This document shows, piece after piece, positions 55,225-64,000 of a stretch of DNA of 64,000 bases (positions within the stretch are counted from its first letter, which is position 1; the number at the start of each line of letters is the position of its first letter). Origin of the DNA: Mimachlamys varia (taxonomy: Eukaryota; Mollusca; Bivalvia; Pectinida; Pectinidae); the NCBI GenBank assembly GCA_947623455.1, contig OX392542.1, forward strand, positions 13,213,625 to 13,277,624, in the 5' to 3' direction. A program made the position numbers and the translations under genes. Under the pieces are notes generated by a model, which was not told the DNA's origin, ran no database searches, and was given only the letters and a program-made list of their open reading frames with translations.

Positions 55225-56025
55225 AGAGTCCTAGCTATAAACTACTGTATGATGCGTCATCATCGTCAATATTGATCACGTGTGTGTTTATTGGCAAGTT
55301 GTTGTGGCATCACTATGCTTGTAAACAACGGAATGCACAATCTCAAGGAAAATCGTTTTTTTGTAAGATGACTATTGAGGAGCTTGAATTTTATCATGAA
55401 GCTTTTTTCGTTTTCTAGAAAAGGCCATTTAAAGAGTTCAACTGTGTATATCCATGACTTAAACATAAATTGTAGATCTGCTATACAATTAAATTTGTGG
55501 TACGGTTATATGTTGTAGCATATCATAACCGATAAATCATTCAAATACAAATTACGATACCTTCTGGCTAAACATATTTTGAAAATACTGTTGTGTTGAA
55601 TTTGTCAAAGTCATGATAATACAGTTTAGCAAATTTGTTTCGTAACATTTAAATAAAATATTTAATGCACGAAGACTTCTATGTCATACCAGAAGAATTA
55701 AAAAGTGGCATCATTTTAAACTAAAGCAGTGGAAAATCAGTCAATTACACGTCCATACACAAACTAAAGCTCTTACAGCATTTTAACAGAAATTCCATTC
55801 GGTTTATCATCAATATTTTAGCTTTTTTGATAAATATACTTGTCTAAAAGAGTGAAGATGGATTTAAGTCGACACTTATGTGTATCACTTTGTTTTGTAT
55901 AGTCTTGTATTTTATAAAAATTCCAGTTTAGCGAAAATAGGCTTTCACGAACAAACCTTGCAATTACATACGCGCTCAACGTATACACTCGTATACACTG
56001 GAAGGCCGTCTTTAAAGGGCAACTG
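55225..56025. other. upstream of the galactosyltransferase gene, nothing recognised
   Basis: AT-rich with only a 66-residue ORF without motifs. Confidence 0.4.
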
Positions 56026-56029
56026 ATGC

Positions 56030-56260
56030 TGATTCTATAGTGCTACCACACTGAAGTATACTACCGAAGGCTCCCAGCAGAACACCCCACCCGGTCACAT
56101 TATACTGACAACGGGCGAATCAGTGGTTCCACTCCCATGTTGCTGAGCGTCAAGCAGGGAAGAGTTACTACCATGTTTTGAGATTCTGGTATGTCTTGGC
56201 CAGGGAACAAAACTCGAAGCCTGCCCCACAAGGTTAAACGCCCAACTAAAGGCAAAACGT
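56030..56260 (-). repeat. dispersed repeat (module A family), minus strand
   Basis: agcagaacaccccacccggt then cacattatactgacaacggg, and gctgagcgtcaagcaggg. This is the reverse complement of the right end of 50290-50650. Confidence 0.65.
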
Positions 56261-56539
56261 AAGGCAGTGTATGGCTAACCTCCCTGTGAAACGAGTTCTC
56301 AAAATGTCAAAATCTCATCTGGAAAAAAATGTTTCCTTGGTCCCAATTTCGGTACTGAATCGATATTATCTGCACCCAGAGAACTTTCTGTCGAGTACGG
56401 TCGTTTACATTGCTGGGTTATAGGTGCTGGTACACTCATCTGATCCAAAAGGTCACTACCTTAACAGTATAACCGAGTATGGGCGGGTTTTCCTAGTAAG
56501 CCTGATAATAGTGTAGCATTGACTTTTTTACGAACACGA

Positions 56540-56759
56540 TGTTCTCCCATTGCTCGTATTGTACCTGCTGCTTTCATTGCATGATTTTAATGAGGCGAAT
56601 TAATTTGGGATCTTATCTCATCTTTCTTATCAACTTTTCTCTTTCTTATGTTCCCATTGATATTCCCTTGGCATTATGATGAGTGTTTGCTGTTTATGGA
56701 TATAGTCTCATTTCTAAGACAAACCGAAATCTTAAATATTGCTGGTTCTGGTTCCATGC
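56540..56759 (+). repeat. dispersed repeat (module A family), head of the 82-bp array
   Basis: cctgctgctttcattgcatg, gcgaattaatttgggatctt and cccattgatattcccttg align with 50310-50460. It passes straight into the amplified module at 56760. Confidence 0.55.
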
Positions 56760-57580
56760 TTAAGGTTTAGCATTAAAGGGTAACGGCATCAACAGGTTTA
56801 CCAAGTGTCAATATAATGTGACTGGGCGGATGCTGGGTGCCTTAAGGCTTAGCATTAAAGGTTAACGGCATCAACAGGTTTACCAAGTGTCAATATAATG
56901 TGACTGGGCGGATGCTGGGTGCCTTAAGGCTTAGCATTAAAGGGTAACGGCATCAACAGGTTTACCAAGTGTCAATATAATGTGACTGGGCGGATGCTGG
57001 GTGCCTTAAGGTTAAGCATTAAAGGGTAACGGCATCAACAGGTTTACCAAGTGTCAATATAATGTGACTGGGCGGATGCTGGGTGCCTTAAGGCTTAGCA
57101 TTAAAGGGTAACGGCATCAACAGGTTTACCAAGTGTCAATATAATGTGACTGGGCGGATGCTGGGTGCCTTAAGGCTTAGCATTAAAGGGTAACGGCATC
57201 AAAAGGTTTACCAAGTGTCAATATAATGTGACTGGGCGGATGCTGGGTGCCTTAAGGCTTAGCATTAAAGGTTAACGGCATCAACAGGTTTACCAAGTGT
57301 CAATATAATGTGACTGGGCGGATGCTGGGTGCCTTAAGGCTTAGCATTAAAGGGTAACGGCATCAACAGGTTTACCAAGTGTCAATATAATGTGACTGGG
57401 CGGATGCTGGGTGCCTTAAGGTTAAGCATTAAAGGGTAACGGCATCAACAGGTTTACCAAGTGTCAATATAATGTGACTGGGCGGATGCTGGGTGCCTTA
57501 AGGCTTAGCATTAAAGGGTAACGGCATCAACAGGTTTACCAAGTGTCAATATAATGTGACTGGGCGGATGCTGGGTGCCT
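56760..57580 (+). repeat. 82-bp minisatellite, 10 units, with 5-unit higher-order structure
   Basis: Units begin at about 56760 + 82n. The unit contains gcattaaagggtaacggcat, caacaggtttaccaagtgtc, aatataatgtgactgggcgg and atgctgggtgcc. Marker variants repeat every five units: AAAGGTTAAC in units 2 and 7, GGTTAAGC in units 4 and 9. The end of the unit matches the gtcagtataatgtg...gggtg end of the module A repeats. Confidence 0.93.
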
Positions 57581-57589
57581 GAAGCGTGG

Positions 57590-58205
57590 TATTTCAGTGA
57601 TATTTCACTCAGCCTTGCTATTACATGGAGGTACGGTAACCAACCAAACAAATTAAACCACACCAAGCTGCATGGATGCATATTCTTGGTGTGACCTGGT
57701 AAAAAAATCTTTGTTCATTAGATAATGTGAATGTTCGGTACTTTTGCCACAGCATTAAGAAAAAAAGCATTTATAAGTTTGTTTTCTCTTTTCTAAGCTC
57801 GTGCATGAATTTCAAATTCATTTCAAGAATTATTTTTCCTTTTTCTTTCACACTTCTACATTTCAAGGTATGTAAAACAAATGATTATAATAATTGCAAA
57901 ACATGTTTTTTAAACTGGAGACAGTTATTTGTGGTTTTACATGATTCCTTGTAAAAAATCTACAATTTCGCTTTACTTATATCACGTCAAAAATTACCTT
58001 GGTATCTTTTACGAGTGCCTGATTGGAAGGAACGACACGATATGGTAATTTGTTGTGTGGGACATGTTTTAATCGTTTATCACTGGAGACGAACTCTGTT
58101 CCTTTTCCCCTCTTACTGCAGATTCAATTAACAGTTTTTTTATATTGAGCATTTTTAGAAAAAAAAACATTTATTAAACTTTTTTTATATCCCCTTTTTA
58201 TGATT
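57590..58205. other. nothing recognised
   Basis: AT-rich. A 75-residue ORF at 57727-57954 has no motif. Confidence 0.35.
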
Positions 58206-58207
58206 TT

Positions 58208-58560
58208 TGTTATGTCGTAGGTGCAAGTAACACCCTCCATGCTATCCAGGGGTTCTGCTCATACTCGCTCTCTACACCCCTGGAATATACAATGACAAAA
58301 CTGAAGACTCACCTTTGTTGGTGAGGCAAGAAGACCAGTTCGACCCTTTGATGTACTTCAAAAGAATCTCGTGGTCACATAACGGTAAAATTGACAAGTT
58401 TTGAACTTGGTCGCGGTCCCTTTGTAATCTTAAAAAGACAGACATGCAGTCTAGCGATTGGTCAGTTTGTTTTTACCTGAGCGTGCCTTCAGTTTTGCCA
58501 TGCCATAGTCAAGGGGTGTAGAGAGCGTTGGTGAGCGTAACCCCTGAATATCGAGGTTGA
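58208..58560. repeat. two inverted copies of a CCCCTGGA-type dispersed repeat
   Basis: 58208-58320 (ctatccaggggttctgctca, tctacacccctggaatat, aaaactgaag) and 58478-58560 (gtgccttcagttttgcc, caaggggtgtagagagcg, aacccctgaatatcgagg) are inverted copies. A third lies at about 50906-51012. Confidence 0.6.
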
Positions 58561-58807
58561 CATAGCACATTATAATAGAAAAAAACTGACCATAATATAT
58601 AGGTCTGAAATATGTACAAGCCATAGTGTTTTAAGTGCACATTCTGGCACAACGAAATCCATTCAAAGTTATTAAATACGAATTGATTTTGTGTCATAAT
58701 TTTTTAATTGATAAGAATGAAATATTCATTTCCATTCACTAGAAGAATATAGTTTTTTTTCATTTTGATGGTATAAAAAATCGCCCTTGACAAAAAGGTC
58801 ACTTAGT

Positions 58808-58885
58808 GTCTTCTTGCTCTAAGCCATTCAAATGTTGGACGGTGTTTCAGAGACTATTTATGGCTGGTAGAACGCATCAATAATA
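58808..58885. repeat. left arm of a long-range inverted repeat
   Basis: cttgctctaagccattcaaa...tatttatggctggtagaac is inverted at 59903-59985 (gttctaccagccataaata...ccaatggcttagagcaag). The arms are about 75 bp and about 1.0 kb apart. Confidence 0.75.
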
Positions 58886-59559
58886 TCTAGCCACAGTCTA
58901 GGTAGTTTACGACATTATAATATATACCAATATACGTAAATACCTTGTTAGTGTTGTTTCCTCTCATTGTTGGTTAGCTTAAACAGTTAATGAGCTGAAA
59001 ATATTTATTTCATAAGTTCTAACATTTGATTGACCAAGATGATGAAATTTGACCAAACTACCTGTTTTGTTTGGATGAAGACTTGATATCATCCAATGTT
59101 AGTGACATTGTCGGGTTGTGCAATGGAGAGAAAGGGATAATCAAGACAATATAATAAAGACAATTCTTTCAGACATCACTTTAAATATAAGACATACCAC
59201 CGTCCCAGGCCCATGGTTTGTATGTACCTGGGCGGTCTTGACGTGCAGACTGTGGCAGGTCGGGTGTTCACGGCTCGGCTGGTTACGATTAGAGTTTAAA
59301 AAATAACGAAGAATCAGTTAATGAGATCAGTACCACTGAAAAATATAGCAGGCTCCAACATGAACATTCAGAGGTGACAGCAGTAACTGCTTAGTCCTTA
59401 ACACGTTTGTCGAGCGTCTATAAATAACTCCTCGGTCATGGTTATGGGTCACATCACTACACCAGCCTTCTCCCCAAAACTTAGTGTGTATGTGTATTTA
59501 AATAGTGTCACACTTCAGCTATTTTTGAATGAGATAGTGGTAGAAACAGATAAAAAAAC

Positions 59560-59861
59560 CTAAAACGAAGTAAACCTGAGCGGTAACTAACAAGAAACTC
59601 TTGACAGAAAAATCCTAAGAATTGAAAATAATTCAGATGGGGCCCACTTCAACAACAAGCTGAAGTTATAAGACCGTTCAAAATGGACGCGTGTTTACAA
59701 ACACCGAGTTTCAGTTGCTGCTGTACCGGTAACCGCGTGAGAATTCATCTTGAATATTGCTGATATCAGTTAATCTTAACTGAATCTATAAATATAAAAA
59801 AGTTATTAGGCTTGACTTTCGCTTCAAGATTTGCGGAAAGTTACGTATATTGGGCCTTTAA
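59560..59861. mobile_element. TTAA-flanked MITE, copy 2 (left end missing)
   Basis: From acgaagtaaacctgagcggt to agttacgtatattgggcct with TTAA at 59858-59861. The left TIR is absent or too diverged to see. Confidence 0.75.
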
Positions 59862-59902
59862 TGATATCAGTACCAGTGAAATCCAGAGGTGACAGTAGTA
59901 AT

Positions 59903-59985
59903 ATATGTGTTCTACCAGCCATAAATAGTGTCCGAAACACTGTTAACGTTAACATTCCAATGGCTTAGAGCAAGAATATACTATC
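59903..59985. repeat. right arm of a long-range inverted repeat
   Basis: Partner of 58808-58885. The enclosed kilobase contains MITE copy 2 (59560-59861), so the arms may be ends of a larger foldback element into which the MITE inserted. Confidence 0.75.
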
Positions 59986-59989
59986 ATAT

Positions 59990-60680
59990 CCCAACATTCC
60001 CTCGTTGTATAACACTTATCAAACAGAATAGGGGTAAAAACCCTAGTTTGCACATCAAACACATGTAGTGTTAAATAATGGAGATATGGGGGATAACTCT
60101 TACCTACTTAAAGCCTTTTAAATCGTAAGTCGAGTTGCAATATACTGCATACATAACACGTAAATTTTGTTGTTGAACTTGTGCCACACAATTCAATTAA
60201 ATTCAATTTCTTTTCAAGGACCTTACATCCTAAAGGTTAATATGTACTTTGATCATTCGATATATTATCTATTGGACAGGGGGTTGGTTGATATGACTCA
60301 GAAAGTTGCAATTGTTTCATATTAGTAAGGAAAGTTATACAATGTACTTAGATTTGCCTCATGCTTATAACAGCGTTCGTCATATTGCCAAAGTTAATAT
60401 ATTCTGTTCTTAAATATGTTGATGTCGGATACAACATCTTCCGGAAGGTTGTATGTGGTTCTGACCTATCAATATGTAAAATATTTTCTACTTCAGGAAG
60501 GAAAGTTGTTGACTATGAATGCCTTGTTTTGAGCTTTCTCTTGAGGTGTTTCTGGCAGATTACTCACTGCGACGTCAACAAAAGTACATACATCGCTATG
60601 ATAAATTCAGTTTACAATAATGCATATTTTGATGATGTCTCCACAATGTCTACTTTGTACAGGAGCTGATGAATTCGATT
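59990..60680. other. nothing recognised; one 102-codon ORF
   Basis: A plus-strand ORF (60361-60669) encodes 102 residues without motif, repeats or clear leader. Codon use is AT-driven, and I do not regard it as a gene on present evidence. Confidence 0.35.
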
Positions 60681-60683
60681 TCC

Positions 60684-61070
60684 TTAAAGGCCCAATATAC
60701 GTAACTTCAGGAAAATTTCGTGATTCTGAAAAATTCTGAAAAAAAGTTTATTACCATGCAAAAATAAGCATAAGACGAAGTAAACCTGAGCGGTAACTAA
60801 CCAGAAACTCTTGACAGAAAAATCCAAAGAAGTGGAAATAATTCAGGTGGGGCCCACTTTAACAACAAACCGAAGTTAGAAGACAGTTTAAAATGGACGC
60901 GTGTTTACAAATGCCGAGTTTCAACTGCTAATTTGCCGGTAACAGCGTAAGAATTAATCTTGAATATTGCTGATATCAGTTTATCTTTACTAAATCTATA
61001 AATATAAAAAGTTATTAGGCTTGATTTTCGCTTCAAGTTTTGTCGAAAGTTACGTATATTGGGCCTTTAA
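60684..61070. mobile_element. TTAA-flanked MITE, copy 3 (complete)
   Basis: TTAA (60684-60687) then AGGCCCAATATACGTAACTT; ends AAGTTACGTATATTGGGCCT then TTAA (61067-61070). 20-bp perfect TIRs and a TTAA duplication match the signature of piggyBac- or Kolobok-type MITEs. No coding capacity. The family has three copies in this window. Confidence 0.85.
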
Positions 61071-61914
61071 TCTCTTTTATATGGTGACCAAAAGCTCCTC
61101 CGTATTCCAACTGTAACGTCACAAGACATTTGAAAAGCGTTGTGAATATGGATTTATCTAAAAACTTGAATGCTTTGATATTAATTGCAAACATAGAGTT
61201 AGCTTTTTTTCCTTTATTACATACAATTGCGTATTGCTTTTTGCTACATTTGTTATGAGAGAACGTTTTTTTGTATCTTTGTCTACTGGGGAGTTGTGCT
61301 TATTGTTTCGATAGATATTTTTCTTCAATGTCCTTCACATATTTATAAAAGAAATACACAATGGAGATATCTCAAATTGTCTGCGATATACAATGTACAT
61401 ATCGGAAACTACAATCTATAAAACGGAAACATTTCAAACCGTCTCCAATATCCACGAACATAACGGAAATAACACTAACCGTTTGAATTATATAGAACAG
61501 ACCATATTGTTTACACTACATTTGTATATAGATTGTATAACGGAAACATTTCGAACTGTCTGCAATACATTGGAGGATTGTATCTCATTTTTAATGCGTA
61601 GATAGGTTGTACATGCGAACATATTCTATGGTGTGCCAACCTCGGGAAAACTACCGTGAATAGAATCAATAGGGGCACAATCCATATATTCACATCATTA
61701 ATAATGTTCAAATGTTATGCAAAAAAGCCTTTCCGAAGCTACGATGCTATGTACGATAGCCGTGATTCATGGGACAATGCAGTCATCGTTATTCTATACC
61801 AATGTATCGGTAAATTTAGTGAACACCCAGTGCACAACTTTAGTTTTCTTCTTTTCATCACTTGTGCGTTTTGAATAAATTGATATTACTAGGAAAAATA
61901 ATGAAATCAATAAA
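61071..61914. other. nothing recognised
   Basis: AT-rich with short ORFs only. A loosely periodic theme (ataacggaaacattt, cgtctccaatatcc) near 61390-61570 suggests a very degraded tandem repeat. Confidence 0.3.
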
Positions 61915-63530
61915 TCAATAAATCAGAGAATACCTAAGCGTCAACAAAGCCATAATCCAAACTTAAAATCGATAAAACTAGAGGCAAAATATGGCCAAAG
62001 GAAATATTAACATGGAGACCATTGTAAAAGTACCAGAGAATAAGACCAGGTGCTCCTGAAGAGTAAGCGTCTTCTGCGTCATTGACGACACCCGACATGC
62101 AAATCTTGGTCACATCCAAGTTAATATAAATCCTAAAAAATGTGAACCAAGTCATCATTGTCAATCACCACAAGTAAGCCCACTAATAAGCGGAGTAAAA
62201 ATACAACCATCTTCATAACACACAAAGATACAGAATATTTCTCGATAAGATCAAGAGGGCGACCACAAAACATCCCTTGAATCCCTGTGTTGTTAGTTTG
62301 TTTGTTAACAGTCAACATCGATCAAGAAAATACCGATATTTAGAGCAAGCCCTAGAATAACGAAACTGCGAACATAAACACCAAATGTTGGAGAAACAGG
62401 GATGTTACTTTCAAGAAATGGAAAGTTCACGATCGGGAAATTGAAATCGTCACGTTTATTTCATAATTTAAGTAGAGATCGAGTCTGTTGTATTCTTTAT
62501 TTCAAATTAAGAAGTGTATATACGATCGACGAGGTCAGCAAAACTCTTGTTGTTCATAGACAACACATCGTCGATATATCTGAAAGTGAAATTAAAAGAT
62601 TTGGCAAGGTTTTTTGTTACATGTCCTGATTAGCCCTTCCACAAATTCAGCCTCGTATGAAAACAAAAACAGGTCAGCTATGAGTGGGCACAGTTTGTTC
62701 CCATTGGAATGCAAACAGTTGGCTGGAAAATATTTCCTCCGAACTCAACAAAAATATTGTCGACCAGGAATGTAATCATCCGTACTATATTATCTTCCTT
62801 AAGTATATTTCATCTTAGCTTTTGCTGTCTTTTTCACAAAACATGCTCCAATACAATATATCTTTGTATCGTCGTCCGCCTTTTTTGGAAAAGAAAGCTC
62901 TCATAACGAGATATATAAGACACTTTTTCAGTTGGAAGTGTACAGAGTGGAAAAATCAAATGTTTTGATCGAAAAAAAAAAATTTAGGAGGGGATGCCCA
63001 AGATTGATCGAAATATCTTTCGAGTTTTTCAAAATCCACATCCCGTTTATTCCACCCCTGGAGTAAACAGCGTCACAATAAGTCTGAAGACCTGTACTAA
63101 GAATGGTAGTAAGAAGTTTTGATAAAGACGTGGTTGAGCAATTAGCAGAGCCAGCGAGAAAACGTTGCTTATAAGGATCTTTGTGTAGTTTAGGTATCCA
63201 ATAAAGACGAGGTAGGTCAGCGTCCTGCTCATTAACCGGGATATTGAAAGACTGTAATACTATGGTTAGATAGTATTTCATCTTTCGAAAACCGGTAATT
63301 GTGTAAGTTGGATTACCTTGGTAATTAAGCAGGCCTAGATAGTTTTGTAATCGATAAATGTAATATCGTTTGCTAACAATTATCAAGTTGTTAGATGCTT
63401 TGTCTGATTCATAGTTGTTGTAAAAGAAACCAAATTTATTCATAACGAGCAATACTTCGGTTGTGGAGAAACACGATAACTCACATCCAAATAGAGCGGA
63501 TGGATACACTTTAAGGATGTAATCTTATGG
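61915..63530 (-). mobile_element. YIDD reverse-transcriptase element, longest copy, minus strand
   Basis: Read on the minus strand: MNKFGFFYNNYESDKASNN, then DADLPRLYWIPKLHKDPYKQ with RFLAGSANCSTTSLS, SRGGINGMWILKNSKD, KTFDFSTLYT (motif A), PMGTNCAHS (motif B), FRYIDDVLSMNNKSF (motif C), DLVDRIY, and the shared tail with the gcgggtgtcgtc-type block ending at 61915. A 193-codon open stretch covers 63509-62928; frameshifts and stops follow. Motifs and order identify a retroelement RT (Penelope/LINE-like). The 5' end is truncated at about 63530 and no endonuclease domain is visible. Confidence 0.85.
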
Positions 63531-64000
63531 GAAGTCAAAATTTTCCAGCATTAAACTTTTTTTTCGCATATACATGTTGGGAAAAGGGAGTTCATGGCAT
63601 GGCAGAAAATGCAAAGATAATGATATGTTAGTGTGCTTGTTTTGTGCTATGATCGGTCAGGGTTAAACATATGACTAGTTAGTGAATTCGCACTTTTAAC
63701 CAATTGCATGACATCTTCATACAATATCTTCCGAATTTGTAATCCAAAATGTAAAAATGTCTGCAGAAATGAAAAATAATATTTTCTTTTTTTAGTTATG
63801 GAATGGAAATAAAATTTCTCTTACCTAACACATATATTTTAACTCATGAAAGTGATTTGAGCTACCCCTACCCCTTCTTTTTTATGTAAAATTCCTGATT
63901 TTTTTCGCCATTTTGTTGCAGATTTAACGGTACATAAAAAAGTTCTGCTATTAAACTTTTCTTAATAATTAGCGGATGAAAAAAAAGGGTTTGTCTAAAA
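63531..64000. other. nothing recognised
   Basis: AT-rich right edge, with no ORF or repeat identified. Confidence 0.35.

Noticed and set aside
60361..60669. 102-residue plus-strand ORF as a gene
   Set aside because: No motif, no convincing leader or promoter, and AT-driven composition in a repeat-rich stretch.

Overview
The window is animal nuclear DNA: AT-rich, with GT-AG introns and many dispersed and tandem repeats. Several repeat families (the internally tandem 'pearl-like' cassettes, hairpin MITEs, a short repeat with a hammerhead ribozyme, decayed retroelement reverse transcriptases) are of the kind common in molluscs, especially bivalves. I infer a bivalve mollusc; the species cannot be named from the sequence.

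Three genes are supported. (1) 131-19629, plus strand: all but the extreme 5' end of an eIF4G translation initiation factor gene. Twenty-five coding exons splice in one frame into 1613 residues, with an eIF4E-binding motif, MIF4G, MA3 and W2 domains. (2) 29310-36790, plus strand: a three-exon gene for an 88-residue secreted peptide with eight cysteines outside the leader. (3) 41751 to about 55190, minus strand: a beta-1,4-galactosyltransferase family gene. Six coding exons give an open 331-residue protein, behind a non-coding first exon and a TCTCGCGAGA promoter motif.

The most notable system lies inside eIF4G. Four introns carry twelve copies of one box C/D snoRNA. The D' guide (12 nt) matches the peptidyl-transferase region of 28S rRNA at the site served by SNORD1/snR38. 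The D guide (9-10 nt) matches 18S rRNA at the site I equate with yeast snR57. Nine copies sit in one intron, mostly in a tandem array of about 355 bp units. Some copies are intact, some have lost one guide, and some have lost the D box, so gain and decay can be seen inside a translation-factor host gene.

From 20.6 kb on, the space between and inside genes is mostly repeats. 22-28 kb holds a pearl-like cassette, a broken LINE, and a 2.6 kb terminal-inverted-repeat insertion inside that LINE with its target duplication intact. Remnants of one reverse-transcriptase element (YIDD motif) recur on both strands from 27 to 63.5 kb. Four copies of a roughly 185 bp repeat carry a type I hammerhead ribozyme fold. 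Long minisatellites lie at 44.7-46.6 kb (42-43 bp unit), 56.8-57.6 kb (82 bp unit with higher-order structure), 54 kb (25 bp) and 30.1 kb (32 bp with CRE-like sites).
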